Positions 41,607-51,067 of a stretch of DNA of 64,000 bases are shown one piece after another (positions within the stretch are counted from its first letter, which is position 1; every line of letters starts with the position of its first letter). The translations under genes were made by a program, and so were the position numbers. The DNA is taken from the NCBI GenBank assembly GCA_040776805.1, contig JAXGZS010000001.1:645775-709774 (forward strand). Direction: 5' to 3'. The notes beneath the pieces are model-generated. The model ran no database searches, had not been told where the DNA came from, and saw only the letters and a list, made by a program, of their open reading frames with translations. Source of the stretch: UBA7702 sp040776805. GTDB lineage: Bacteria; Bacillota; Dehalobacteriia; UBA7702.

Positions 41607-44258
41607 ATGGCAGGCAAAATCACCGAGGGCAACGAGATCAGAAAGGCGTTTCTCGATTTTTTTCATGAAAAAGGCCATGAAATCGTAAAAAGCTCTTCTC
41701 TCGTTCCTCATAACGACCCCACGCTGCTCTTTACCAACGCCGGTATGGTGCAGTTTAAGGATACGTTTTTAGAGCTGGAAGAAAGGCCGTACAAAAGAGC
41801 GACGACGGCGCAAAAGTGCGTCCGCGCCGGCGGCAAGCATAACGATCTCGACACCGTGGGCAAAACTGCCCGCCACCATACATTTTTTGAAATGCTGGGA
41901 AATTTTTCCTTCGGCGACTATTTCAAAGAAGGCGCCATCGCCTACGCCTGGGAATTTCTAACGGAAGTTTTGCGCCTCGATCGGGAGCATTTATACATCA
42001 CCGTCTATCAAGACGACGACGAAGCCCATGGACTGTGGCAGAAAATCACCGGTGTGGCGGCGGACCGCATTTCCCGGCTGGGGGAAAAAGATAACTTTTG
42101 GGCCATGGGGGATACCGGTCCCTGCGGTCCCTGTAGTGAGATTCACTATGACCGGGGCGAAGAACTCGCCTGCGGCGCTGATTGTGCCATCGGCAAATGC
42201 GACTGTGACCGTTGGCTGGAAATTTGGAATCTCGTTTTCATGCAGTATAACCGCGACGAAAACGGCGTAATGACGCCGTTACCCCACCCCTGTATCGATA
42301 CGGGTATGGGTTTGGAACGGGTGGCCTCCATCCTCCAAAACGTCGCCTCCAATTACGACACGGACTTACTGAAAAGAATCATCGATTTTATCGCCCAAGA
42401 AACAGGACAAGCATACCACGGCGACGAAAGCGGTTTTCCCATGCGGGTCGTGGCGGATCATGCCCGTTCCTGTACGTTCTTAATCGCCGACGGCGTGCTG
42501 CCCTCCAATGAAGGCAGAGGCTATGTGCTCCGGCGCATTCTGCGCCGGGCGGCCCGCTTCATTAAAATCCTCGGTGTCGAAGGCGTCTTTTTGGCCAAGG
42601 TTGTTCCCGTCGTCGTCGACCTCATGGGCGATCAGTACCCGGAAATCAGAGAAAAACAGGACTTTATCATCAAAGTCATCGCCAATGAGGAAGAACGCTT
42701 CCAGATGACTTTGGCGGACGGTATGAAGATTTTAGAAGAAAAGCTTGAGGAAACGAAAGCCGCGGGCAAAACCGTCCTCGACGGCAAGGAAGCCTTTCAG
42801 CTTTACGATACCTACGGATTTCCCCTTGATCTGACGGAAGACGCCGCCCTCGAATGCGGCCTCAGCGTAGATCGGGAAGGGTTTGCCGCAGCCATGGACG
42901 AACAGCGGCAAAGAGCCAGGAACGCCAGGAGCAGCGAAAGCTTCAATGAACAGGAGATTGCCCTTTCCGCCTTGTTGCCGGAGATGGCAGCCACGGAATT
43001 CACCGGCTATACCACCTTGTCCGATATTGCTCAGGTGAAAGCGTTGATCGCCGGCAATGAACGGGTGGGGACCTTAAACCGGGGGGCGGAAGGCTATCTG
43101 GTTTTGGATAAAACCCCCTGTTACGCCGAAAAGGGGGGCCAGACCGGGGATCGCGGGGAATTTTTAGCCGGGGACGTGCGCGCCGCGATTTTGACCACCT
43201 TCCAACTGCCCAACGGCGTCTATCTTCATAAAGTCAAGATAGAAAGCGGCAACCTCAGCGAAGGCGACCAAGGCTCCGTTCAGGTGAACGAAACCTTGCG
43301 CAAAGCCACCCAGCGGAACCATACGGCGACCCATCTGATGCACAAAGCCCTGAAGGAAGTGTTGGGCGATCATGCCAACCAGGCCGGTTCCTTCGTTAAT
43401 GAAGACCGTCTGCGCTTCGACTTCAATCATTTCTCCGCCCTTACGCCGGAGGAAATCAACGCCATTGAGCACAAAGTCAACGCCAAGATTTTGGAAAATC
43501 TCAATGTCCGCACAAAGGAAACGGATATTGAAGAGGCCAAGGCCGAGGGGGCCATGGCGCTTTTCGGTGAAAAATACGGTAGCCGTGTCCGTTTCGTCAA
43601 CGTGGGCGGTTGGAGCAAAGAACTGTGCGGCGGCACCCATGTCGCCGATATCGGGGAAATCGGTCTCTTTAAAATCGTTTCCGAAGCCAGCATCGGCGCC
43701 GGGTTAAGAAGAATCGAAGCCGTCACCGGAGAGGCGGCCCGCGCCTATTACGAAAAGGAAGAGCGCGAATTGCGGGAAATCGAACATTTACTGAAGGTCA
43801 AAAACGACGACGCCATTACGAAAGTACGGGCGCTTCTCGATGAATTGAAGGATAAAGAAAAGCAGATCGCCGCTTATCAGAAAGCGTCCGCCGCGGCCAA
43901 AGCCGACGACATCATGGAGGAAGCCGTGGATTATCCCAAAGGCAAAGCCATTGTCGCCGATATGGGGGAAATGGATACCAACGGCTTAAGAGAGCTGGCG
44001 GACCGCTTAAAAGAAAATCGCGACGACCTTGCCTTGGTGCTGTTTGCCGCCGTTGACGGCAAAGTCAGCATCGTGGTGAGCGGCGGTAAAAATTGGCTGG
44101 AAAACAATTTTCACGCCGGTAAACTGATCAAAGAGATCGCCGCTGTGGTCGGCGGCGGCGGCGGCGGCAAGGCCAACATGGCCCAGGCCGGCGGTAAAGA
44201 CGTCGAAGGAATCGGTGAAGCCATGACCAAAGCGCGAGAGTTGCTGAAAAACGTCTGA
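41607..44258 (+). CDS. alaS: Alanyl-tRNA synthetase
   Basis: 883-aa class II synthetase, full length. Catalytic core begins IRKAFLDFFHEKGH with DPTLLFTNAGMVQFKDTFL near 36. Editing domain zinc motifs RNHTATHLMHKAL (HxxxH) near 571 and CGGTHVADI near 673 are intact. The C-terminal Ala domain ends in a Gly-rich GGGGGGKANMAQAGGKD typical of DHHA1. It heads the conserved alaS-ireB-ruvX-DUF1292 group. A small hairpin CGTCTGA-GGA-TCAGACG covers its stop. Confidence 0.97.
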   Translation: MAGKITEGNEIRKAFLDFFHEKGHEIVKSSSLVPHNDPTLLFTNAGMVQFKDTFLELEERPYKRATTAQKCVRAGGKHNDLDTVGKTARHHTFFEMLGNFSFGDYFKEGAIAYAWEFLTEVLRLDREHLYITVYQDDDEAHGLWQKITGVAADRISRLGEKDNFWAMGDTGPCGPCSEIHYDRGEELACGADCAIGKCDCDRWLEIWNLVFMQYNRDENGVMTPLPHPCIDTGMGLERVASILQNVASNYDTDLLKRIIDFIAQETGQAYHGDESGFPMRVVADHARSCTFLIADGVLPSNEGRGYVLRRILRRAARFIKILGVEGVFLAKVVPVVVDLMGDQYPEIREKQDFIIKVIANEEERFQMTLADGMKILEEKLEETKAAGKTVLDGKEAFQLYDTYGFPLDLTEDAALECGLSVDREGFAAAMDEQRQRARNARSSESFNEQEIALSALLPEMAATEFTGYTTLSDIAQVKALIAGNERVGTLNRGAEGYLVLDKTPCYAEKGGQTGDRGEFLAGDVRAAILTTFQLPNGVYLHKVKIESGNLSEGDQGSVQVNETLRKATQRNHTATHLMHKALKEVLGDHANQAGSFVNEDRLRFDFNHFSALTPEEINAIEHKVNAKILENLNVRTKETDIEEAKAEGAMALFGEKYGSRVRFVNVGGWSKELCGGTHVADIGEIGLFKIVSEASIGAGLRRIEAVTGEAARAYYEKEERELREIEHLLKVKNDDAITKVRALLDELKDKEKQIAAYQKASAAAKADDIMEEAVDYPKGKAIVADMGEMDTNGLRELADRLKENRDDLALVLFAAVDGKVSIVVSGGKNWLENNFHAGKLIKEIAAVVGGGGGGKANMAQAGGKDVEGIGEAMTKARELLKNV

Positions 44259-44286
44259 GGATCAGACGAAGAAAGGTGGTATTACC

Positions 44287-44541
44287 ATGAGCGACCGTTT
44301 AGAACTTACCAAAGAATTTGCGGGGAACAAGGATGATGTCTCGTCTACCGTCAAAGCGGTATTCGACGCCTTGCGAGAAAAAGGTTACAACGCGTCCAAC
44401 CAGATCGTGGGCTATTTGATTTCCGGCGATCCTAGCTATATCACTTCACATAAAGACGCCAGAAATCTCATTCAGAACATCGATAGAGACGATTTGATGG
44501 AAGTTTTTGTCAGCTACTATTTAGAGAATGCTTGCAAATAA
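44287..44541 (+). CDS. ireB: IreB-family regulatory phosphoprotein (UPF0297)
   Basis: 84-aa protein. In Enterococcus IreB is the substrate of the kinase-phosphatase pair IreK/IreP and modulates cephalosporin resistance. Conserved FDALREKGYNASNQIVGYL and SGDPSYITSHKDARN are present; the phosphorylated Thr positions near the N-terminus are not certain here (T8 or T38-like Ser/Thr). AAAGGTGG precedes ATG. Its stop overlaps the ruvX start (TAATG). Confidence 0.95.
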   Translation: MSDRLELTKEFAGNKDDVSSTVKAVFDALREKGYNASNQIVGYLISGDPSYITSHKDARNLIQNIDRDDLMEVFVSYYLENACK

Positions 44542-44969
44542 TGAGAATACTATCATTGGACGTGGGAACAAAAAATATCGGCATGGCGGTTTGCGATCCC
44601 TTGGGGATTACCGCCCAACCTTTACCGACCATTCGCCGAAAGGGCGACCTATGCGACGATTTGCGTCATCTTGACGACGCGGTGCGAAAATATCAAGTGG
44701 AAAGAATCGTTGTCGGCCTGCCGAAAAATATGAACGGCACGGAAGGCCCCTCCTGTTTGATGGCGAAGGAATTCGCCGCCGCAGTGGAGCAAGAAACCGG
44801 ACTGCCCATCGTTTATTGGGACGAACGGCTGACCTCAAAAATGGCGGAAAGCGCCATGCTCGAAGCTGATCTGAGCCGCAAAAAGAGAAAGCAAGAAGTG
44901 GATTCTCTGGCTGCGATTCTGATATTACAAAACTATCTTGATTATTTAAGAAGCGGATCAAACCGCTGA
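44541..44969 (+). CDS. ruvX: Putative pre-16S rRNA nuclease / Holliday junction resolvase RuvX (YqgF)
   Basis: 142-aa RNase-H-like protein. LSLDVGTKNIGMAV near 4-17 carries the first acidic residue, IVVGLPKNMNGTEG near 58 and WDERLTSKMAE near 96 the others. E. coli YqgF processes the 16S rRNA 5' end. ATG 44541 overlaps the ireB stop and gives the usual MRILSLDVG start. Confidence 0.95.
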   Translation: MRILSLDVGTKNIGMAVCDPLGITAQPLPTIRRKGDLCDDLRHLDDAVRKYQVERIVVGLPKNMNGTEGPSCLMAKEFAAAVEQETGLPIVYWDERLTSKMAESAMLEADLSRKKRKQEVDSLAAILILQNYLDYLRSGSNR

Positions 44970-44981
44970 AAGAGGTGTATT

Positions 44982-45293
44982 ATGGCAGACAAATGCGGAT
45001 GTGGCTGCGGCCACGATCATGACCATGAAGAAGAGTTCGAAGTGCAGCTCGTGACGTTAATCGACGAAGAAGGCAACGAACAGGAATTTGAGGTCATTGA
45101 TATTTTTGAAGTGGACGGCAGCGAATACGTGGCCATTGCCCTCCCCGAAGGGGAAGAAGACGACGAAGTGATGGTATTCCGCCTGGAAGTTGATGAGAAA
45201 ACAGGAGAAGAGCTCCTTCACGACATCGAAGACGACGACGAATGGAATAAAGTCGCCGAAGCCTACATGGATTTGGGCGACGAGGAAGAATAA
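44982..45293 (+). CDS. yrzB: DUF1292-family acidic protein (YrzB-like)
   Basis: 103-aa very acidic protein. The N-terminal CGCGCGHDHDHEE is a His/Cys cluster that could bind metal, and the DUF1292 core VTLIDEEGNEQEFEVIDIFE occupies residues 25-90. The gene always travels with ireB and ruvX in Firmicutes. Function unknown. GAGGTG precedes ATG 44982. Confidence 0.92.
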   Translation: MADKCGCGCGHDHDHEEEFEVQLVTLIDEEGNEQEFEVIDIFEVDGSEYVAIALPEGEEDDEVMVFRLEVDEKTGEELLHDIEDDDEWNKVAEAYMDLGDEEE

Positions 45294-45363
45294 TTCAAAA
45301 GAGGTCACTTTTCAGATCACGGAGAATATAATGAAACAACCGTTTTCTGATCGGTGATTTCTT

Positions 45364-46737
45364 TTGGGTAAACAAAAAAAGACGAAGAAACTGCGGAAAA
45401 AGAAAAGAATAAGGATTCTTTGTATCTTTCTGCTCTTTTCTTTGTCTCTTTTTGTTTTCGCGGTGCTCAACGACAAGTGTTGGCGGGAAAATGAGACCCT
45501 GCCAAATCAGGTCAGTTTGTTTGGCCGCGATCTTTCCGGTCTTTCCTTTGCCGCGGCGGAGGATGTCATCAAAGAGCTGCTGCATAAACGGAGCGAAGCA
45601 AGCATGAAGCTCGTTTCGAAAGCCGAGGTTTATACGTATACCTGCGGCGAACTGGGCTTCTCCGAGGATCCTGAAGCTTTGCTTTGTTATGCCGAAGGCT
45701 TGGGCAGGGAAGGAAACCTCCTCAAACGGTATGCATACCGCATAGGCTCCCTGTGGCGGGAAACGGAACTGGCTTCGGCGATCGTCATTGACGAAGCCGC
45801 GCTAAACGCGGCCCTCGACACCATAAAAGATGATTTGACCACCACGGCAAAAAACGCCTGTTTCTATATTGACGCAGACGGCAACGTGGCGGTAAGTCCC
45901 TCTGAAAAAGGTACGTTCCTCAACAGCAAAGCCACGGCTCAAGCAATCCGTAAGGCCCTTTCTGATCCCGCCGTTTCCGAAGTGGAACTGATCATCGATG
46001 AGAACGCCGATCCGGATATCACCACCGGCGATTTGGAGGCCATGGAGATCGACGGCGTCTTATCGACCTTTACCACCTATTACAGTGAAGGCACCGCGAA
46101 TCGCGCCCAAAACATCGCTTTGGCCGCGTCTCTTCTCGATCTGACGCTGATTCCGGCGGGGGGCAGTTTCTCCTTTAACGAAACCGTGGGTCAGCGCAGT
46201 TATGAGCGGGGCTTTCTCAACGCGGCGATTATTGAAAACGGCGAGTACATCGACGGTCTCGGCGGCGGCGTTTGTCAGGTTAGCACCACCGTTTACGGCG
46301 CCTTGCTGCGCACGGAATTAACGGTTACGGCAAGAAGACCCCATTCGCTGGTCAGCTCCTATGTGGATCCCGGCCAAGACGCCATGGTCGCCTGGGGTAC
46401 CTCCGACCTTGCCTTTGAAAATACTTATCCCCGGTCGGTGCTGCTCCACGCCACCGCGGAAAAGGGCGTGCTCACGGTGACGATCTACGGCAATACAGCG
46501 TTAAAGAAGGAAATTACGGTAACCTCCAATATCATTCGCTATATTCCCTATACCACGGAAACCGTCATCGACGAGGATCTTACCGGCGGTTCGTATTATA
46601 TCAAATCCAGGGGGAAGCAGGGGCTGGAATGCAGCGTCAGCCGTACCATTGCCGAAAACGGCGCTGTTTTAGCCAGGGAAACCGTTTCTCACGATACCTA
46701 TATGGCGCAAAAAGAGATCATTGTCGCCGCGCCTTGA
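45364..46737 (+). CDS. VanW-family exported protein with PG-binding and G5 domains
   Basis: 457-aa protein. A Lys-rich head (residues 2-16) is followed by one membrane span near 17-36, leaving the rest outside. Peptidoglycan-binding_4-like repeats lie at about 60-230, the VanW core at 245-375 with GGGVCQVSTTVYGALL near 300, and a C-terminal G5-like beta domain near 385-455. Translation seems to start at TTG 45364 with a weak GGTGAT site. The role is probably cell-wall related; vanW has no proven activity in glycopeptide resistance. Confidence 0.88.
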   Translation: MGKQKKTKKLRKKKRIRILCIFLLFSLSLFVFAVLNDKCWRENETLPNQVSLFGRDLSGLSFAAAEDVIKELLHKRSEASMKLVSKAEVYTYTCGELGFSEDPEALLCYAEGLGREGNLLKRYAYRIGSLWRETELASAIVIDEAALNAALDTIKDDLTTTAKNACFYIDADGNVAVSPSEKGTFLNSKATAQAIRKALSDPAVSEVELIIDENADPDITTGDLEAMEIDGVLSTFTTYYSEGTANRAQNIALAASLLDLTLIPAGGSFSFNETVGQRSYERGFLNAAIIENGEYIDGLGGGVCQVSTTVYGALLRTELTVTARRPHSLVSSYVDPGQDAMVAWGTSDLAFENTYPRSVLLHATAEKGVLTVTIYGNTALKKEITVTSNIIRYIPYTTETVIDEDLTGGSYYIKSRGKQGLECSVSRTIAENGAVLARETVSHDTYMAQKEIIVAAP

Positions 46738-46780
46738 ATATATAAAATTATAAAATTTATAGAAGTGATAGGAACAAAAA

Positions 46781-47788
46781 ATGAAAAAAGTAATCATCTT
46801 GTTGCTGGTGGTGGTCCTAATGGTTAGCGGAGTTTGGTATTATAGCCATCTTTTCGGCTCCGTAACATTAAAAAATGAAGTAGAAGTGACCATCCCCGAG
46901 GCGTCCGCCAGTGAAGACATCGGCGTGATCTTAGCGGAAAAAGGTGTCATTCGCAGCGCCCTTGCCTTTAAACTCCAGGTGAAAAAGGACGGCGTCGGCG
47001 CCCAACTGAAAGCGGGAACGTATAACTTCAAAGGTACCTGCGCCTTATCGGAGGTCATCGACGCCCTTGTAAAAGGGCCTTCCCTCAGCGGTGAAAAAGT
47101 GACGGTTCCCGAGGGCTACAGTCAGAAACAGATTATCGCCCTGCTCGTGTCCAAGGGTCTCGCTACAGAGGCGACCTTTTTGGACGCCGCAGCCAATGGC
47201 GATTATGGTTACGCTTATTTACCGCCCGCCGGCGACTCCCAACGTTTAGAGGGGTTCCTCTATCCTGAAACCTACTATATCGCCAAAGACGATTCCGTGC
47301 AAAGCATCATCAGTATGATGCTGAAAGAATTTGACGCCCATTATACGGACGAATGGCAGGCCCGCGTCAATGAACTGGGCCTAACCACAAAGGAATGGGT
47401 CACCATGGCCTCCATTGTGGAAAAGGAAGCGGTGGTGGAAGAGGACAGGCCCCTCATCGCCGGCGTTTTCTACAATCGCCTGGACCTTAATATGCTGCTG
47501 CAAAGCTGCGCCACGGTGCAGTACGCCTTGGGTGAAACGAAATCCGTGCTCACCAACGAGGACGTGCAGATCGACTCGGCTTATAATACCTATATCCATT
47601 ACGGTCTGCCGCCGGGACCCATTGCCTCTCCCGGCTATGACTCTCTTTACGCGGCGCTCTACCCCACGGATACCGACAATCTTTATTTTGTGGCCAAACC
47701 CAACGGGGAGCACATTTTCAGCAAAACTTACGAAGAACATCTATCGGCCAAAGCCGCCATTGAAAACGGGGAATATGACGACGAATAA
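46781..47788 (+). CDS. mltG: Endolytic transglycosylase MltG
   Basis: 335-aa membrane-anchored lytic transglycosylase that ends nascent glycan strands. TM near residues 3-22, LysM-like subdomain (EASASEDIGVILAEKGVI near 43), then the YceG core with VPEGYSQKQI near 108 and the catalytic glutamate in MASIVEKEAV near 208-217, FYNRLDLNMLLQSCATVQYA near 230-250 and GLPPGPIASPG near 277. Typical order before U32. Confidence 0.95.
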   Translation: MKKVIILLLVVVLMVSGVWYYSHLFGSVTLKNEVEVTIPEASASEDIGVILAEKGVIRSALAFKLQVKKDGVGAQLKAGTYNFKGTCALSEVIDALVKGPSLSGEKVTVPEGYSQKQIIALLVSKGLATEATFLDAAANGDYGYAYLPPAGDSQRLEGFLYPETYYIAKDDSVQSIISMMLKEFDAHYTDEWQARVNELGLTTKEWVTMASIVEKEAVVEEDRPLIAGVFYNRLDLNMLLQSCATVQYALGETKSVLTNEDVQIDSAYNTYIHYGLPPGPIASPGYDSLYAALYPTDTDNLYFVAKPNGEHIFSKTYEEHLSAKAAIENGEYDDE

Positions 47789-49049
47789 ACAAAAGGATCA
47801 AAAGGATCAAAAGGATCAAAGGAAAAAACCGGAACTGCTATCGCCGGCAGGGGATTTGGAAAAGCTGCGCTTTGCCGTCGCTTACGGCGCCGACGCCGTT
47901 TATCTCGGCGGCGACCGTTTCAGTTTGCGGGAAAAAAGCGGTAATTTCAGCTTGACCGAAATCGAAGAGGCGATCTCTTTCTGCCATGACCGCGGCAAAA
48001 AGGTCTATGTGGCGGTGAATATTTTTGCCCACAACGACGATCTAAAACCATTGGCCGCCTATCTCAAAGCCTTGGCTCCGATGAATCCCGACGCTCTGCT
48101 TATTTCCGACCCCGGTGTTTTAACGCTGGCCAAAGAAACGGCGCCGGAAATACCGATCCATATCAGCACCCAAGCCAATAACGTCAACTGGAAAACCGTC
48201 TCCTTTTGGCAGGCAAACGGCGCGGAGCGGGTGGTTTTAGGCCGGGAACTCTCTTTAGAAGAAATCGGGGAGATTGCGGCAAAAACCGAGGTTTCCTTGG
48301 AAATGTTCGTTCACGGCGCGATGTGCATGGCTTATTCCGGACGCTGCCTATTAAGCAACTATCTCACGGGAAGAGACGCCAATCGAGGCCAATGCAGCCA
48401 TCCTTGCCGTTGGCAATACGCCCTGGTGGAAAAGGAACGGCCCGGATCATATTTGCCCATAGTAGAAGACGCCCGGGGCAGCTATATCATGAATTCCAAA
48501 GACTTAAACCTGCTTTCCTATTTGCCGGATTTATGGGATATCGGCATCGACGCTTTGAAGCTTGAGGGGCGGGTCAAAAGCAGTTATTATGTGGCGGTGG
48601 TGACGAAAGTCTACCGGGCGGCCATCGACTGTCTTGAGGAGACGCCGGCGCAATTTTGCGACATGCTGCCTTCCTGGCAGGAAGAACTGGAAACCGTGAG
48701 CCATCGGGCCTATACCACCGGCTTTCTTACGGGAAAACCCCAGGGCCAAGATCACCGTTATGATACCGGAGGCTATGAACGGCTTTATGATTTTGTGGCG
48801 GTGGTCAAAGGCTATGACGCTCAGCGGAAAATGATCTGCCTGGAACAGCGCAATCACTTTGGCGTCGGCGAGACCTTAGAGTTTGTTTTTCCCCAAGGGG
48901 AGAATCGTTCTTTGACTGTTACGGCGCTCTATGATCAAGGGGGAGCGGCCATTGAAAAAGCGCCCCATGCGCAAATGACGGTTTATCTGCCCTATGATAC
49001 GCCCATGGAACCCTTGACCATACTGCGGAGAAAGAAACATGGAACTTAA
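47775..49049 (+). CDS. Peptidase U32-family protein (probable tRNA hydroxylation protein TrhP-like)
   Basis: 424-aa protein. The U32 signature is present as EMFVHGAMCMAYSGRCLLS near 174-192, followed by RGQCSHPCRW with further cysteines that hold an iron-sulfur cluster in studied members. Some U32 proteins (TrhP, RlhA) hydroxylate RNA. KPELLSPAGDLEKL starts the conserved part. ATG 47775 overlaps mltG by 14 bp; the long frame upstream is only a shadow of mltG. Between the start and the domain is a triple Lys-Asp-Gln repeat encoded by a 9-bp tandem repeat. Confidence 0.9.
   Translation: MTTNKQKDQKDQKDQRKKPELLSPAGDLEKLRFAVAYGADAVYLGGDRFSLREKSGNFSLTEIEEAISFCHDRGKKVYVAVNIFAHNDDLKPLAAYLKALAPMNPDALLISDPGVLTLAKETAPEIPIHISTQANNVNWKTVSFWQANGAERVVLGRELSLEEIGEIAAKTEVSLEMFVHGAMCMAYSGRCLLSNYLTGRDANRGQCSHPCRWQYALVEKERPGSYLPIVEDARGSYIMNSKDLNLLSYLPDLWDIGIDALKLEGRVKSSYYVAVVTKVYRAAIDCLEETPAQFCDMLPSWQEELETVSHRAYTTGFLTGKPQGQDHRYDTGGYERLYDFVAVVKGYDAQRKMICLEQRNHFGVGETLEFVFPQGENRSLTVTALYDQGGAAIEKAPHAQMTVYLPYDTPMEPLTILRRKKHGT
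47791..47817 (+). repeat. 9-bp tandem repeat (AAAAGGATC x3) in the U32 gene
   Basis: Three perfect copies at 47791-47799, 47800-47808 and 47809-47817, in frame, encoding three KDQ units at the N-terminus. Length change would keep the frame. Confidence 0.85.
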
Positions 49050-49248
49050 CGCTTACCGACTCGACATCAAAGTCGATCCTAAAAATATTGATTATCTCAA
49101 CCGCGTTTTTGAAGGCTACGATCATCTTTGCGTTGTCACCACCGTGGATAACAAGGCGGGTATCGTGATGCTCCGCGGCTACGGCAAGACCGGCCCGGTC
49201 AAACGCATTCTGCGGGGATTGCCCTTTGCCTGCGAAGTATTGGCATAA
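49039..49248 (+). CDS. DUF4911-family small protein
   Basis: 69-aa protein following U32 and overlapping its 3' end by 11 bp. VDPKNIDYLNRVFEGYDHL and GIVMLRGYG match the DUF4911 family, which occurs with U32 genes. It has an alpha/beta pattern with no catalytic motif visible. Function unknown. A terminator comes 16 bp after the stop. Confidence 0.85.
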   Translation: MELNAYRLDIKVDPKNIDYLNRVFEGYDHLCVVTTVDNKAGIVMLRGYGKTGPVKRILRGLPFACEVLA

Positions 49249-49263
49249 TATTCCATGAGCAGG

Positions 49264-49323
49264 AAAGACTATGGACTATGAAGTATGATATCCATCACAC
49301 ATCATACATCATAGTCTTTTTTT
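49264..49323 (+). terminator. Terminator after DUF4911 gene
   Basis: Arms beginning AAAGACTATG (49264) and ending CATAGTCTTT (49319), with an inner GTATGAT/ATCATAC stem, followed by a T run. Confidence 0.88.
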
Positions 49324-49338
49324 CATGGAGTAAAATAG

Positions 49339-50994
49339 ATGGAAAAACGCATTCGCCTGATCATACTTTTCTTTATGGTCTTCGGCTTGGCCGTGTTGGT
49401 ACGCCTCTGCTGGTTACAGGCGTTTTGTCATGACGACCTGGCCGCCAAAGCCGACTCTCAGGAAATCAGCACCGTGGAACTGGCGGAGGAGCCTCGAGGC
49501 ACGGTTTACGACCGCAACAACATCGCCATTACCGCCGACCGGGAAACCCTTGCTCTGTTAATCGTTCCCGCTCTCGTTGACGACGTCGGTGAAACGGCGT
49601 CAGCCCTCGAGGAGAACCTGGGATTTTCTGCTTCACTGCTGCATGAGAAGATCGCGGGAAAAAGCGAAAGCGGTAAAACCATCCGCAAAACGCCTTTTGT
49701 CGCCAAAACCGATTTGACCGCGGCGGAAGCGGAAACGGCGGAATCTCTTGTCCTCAACGGCGTTTACGTCGTATCTCGCCAGGGCCGCTATTATCGGGAC
49801 TATCCGGCGCTGCACCTCTTAGGCGCTTTGGGTGAAGAAAACGGCAACACGGCGGGAGATACCGGCGTTACCGTGGGTTTGAGCGGTCTGGAAAAGATAT
49901 ACGAGGATATCCTGCATAACAGCGGCGGCAAAAAAATCGGTTTTTTGGTGGATGAAAACAACAAGATCATCGAAAGCGGCGCCTATTTTCTGCTGGAGGA
50001 CAGCGAATCTGCCGCGGGAGAACTCTACCTGACCCTTGATCTCGACATCCAGCGCGCCGCCGAGGCTGCCATCGGCGCCAACGAAGGCGCCGTCGTGGTG
50101 ATGGACGCTGAAAACGGCGATCTTTTGGCCTTGGTCAGCTCGCCCAAATACGATCCTTATCAGGTAACGGAAAACGTCTCCGATGATGTCTATGTCAACA
50201 AAGCGCTTTCCGCCTATCCCCCGGCTTCCCTCTTTAAAATCTTTCTTGCGGCCACCGCTTTGGACGAAGGCGTGGTGCAGCCGGAAACGAGTTTCTTTTG
50301 TGATGGCAGCGATACCCTGGGCAACGGGCAGACCATTTCTTGCTGGAAGAAGGAGGGACACGGTTTTCTCACCTTTGACGACGCCTTGTCTTTAAGCTGC
50401 AATCCTGTTTTTGTGCGCACGGCGCTTTCTTTGGGCAAAGACCGCATGAAGGAGGCCTTTGTCCGTTGGGAACTGAATGACGACTATCTCCTGGGCTATC
50501 CCTTAAACGATCTTTCCGGCCTCGATTTGGCCGGCGGCGGCGAAGCGGATTTGGCCAACGCCGCTTTAGGGGAAAAAGGCGTGATGATGACGCCGGTGAA
50601 TATCGCCAAAATGATCAACGTCATTGCCGCCAACGGTTTGCTTTATACCCCCCGCATCGTCCAAAAAGCCGTGGCGGAGGAGGGAAATGTTGTTTCTTCT
50701 TATGATACCGCCTTGGCTTTGCGGGTGATCTCGGGGAAAACGGCATCAACCGTCAAAGAGATGATGGCGAAAACCTTTAAAAACGGTACGGCCCAAAGCC
50801 TTCATTTGGAGGATTTTAAGATTGCCGGTAAAACCGGCACTTCGGAGACGGGGAACGTTTGGATCGGCGGTTTTTTCCCCTATGACAACCCGAAATATAC
50901 CGTGGTGATCTTGGTGACCGGGGGACGCAGCGGTGTGGGCGACGGCGGTCCCATCATGAAAAAACTTTGCGCTTATTTGGAAAATGAATTGTGA
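49339..50994 (+). CDS. Class B penicillin-binding protein (transpeptidase, SpoVD/PBP2-like)
   Basis: 551-aa membrane-anchored D,D-transpeptidase. TM near residues 5-25, N-terminal pedestal with EEPRGTVYDRN near 51, and a transpeptidase domain carrying SLFK near 295 (nucleophile Ser), SCN near 354 and KTGTS near 497. There is no PASTA domain. The length suits elongation or sporulation PBPs (SpoVD is longer); the cellular role is uncertain. It is the only gene between two terminators except for the small gene downstream. Confidence 0.92.
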   Translation: MEKRIRLIILFFMVFGLAVLVRLCWLQAFCHDDLAAKADSQEISTVELAEEPRGTVYDRNNIAITADRETLALLIVPALVDDVGETASALEENLGFSASLLHEKIAGKSESGKTIRKTPFVAKTDLTAAEAETAESLVLNGVYVVSRQGRYYRDYPALHLLGALGEENGNTAGDTGVTVGLSGLEKIYEDILHNSGGKKIGFLVDENNKIIESGAYFLLEDSESAAGELYLTLDLDIQRAAEAAIGANEGAVVVMDAENGDLLALVSSPKYDPYQVTENVSDDVYVNKALSAYPPASLFKIFLAATALDEGVVQPETSFFCDGSDTLGNGQTISCWKKEGHGFLTFDDALSLSCNPVFVRTALSLGKDRMKEAFVRWELNDDYLLGYPLNDLSGLDLAGGGEADLANAALGEKGVMMTPVNIAKMINVIAANGLLYTPRIVQKAVAEEGNVVSSYDTALALRVISGKTASTVKEMMAKTFKNGTAQSLHLEDFKIAGKTGTSETGNVWIGGFFPYDNPKYTVVILVTGGRSGVGDGGPIMKKLCAYLENEL

Positions 50995-51067
50995 TCAAGT
51001 CACTGACAAAGGTTTTTTCTCTTTATAAAATAGGGTTAAGCTCAGAGAAAGAAAGGAGACAGGGATT

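Noticed and set aside
47415..47774. Long N-terminal extension of the U32 frame
   Set aside because: It is a shadow of mltG in another frame, rich in Arg/Pro/Ser and without similarity to the family.
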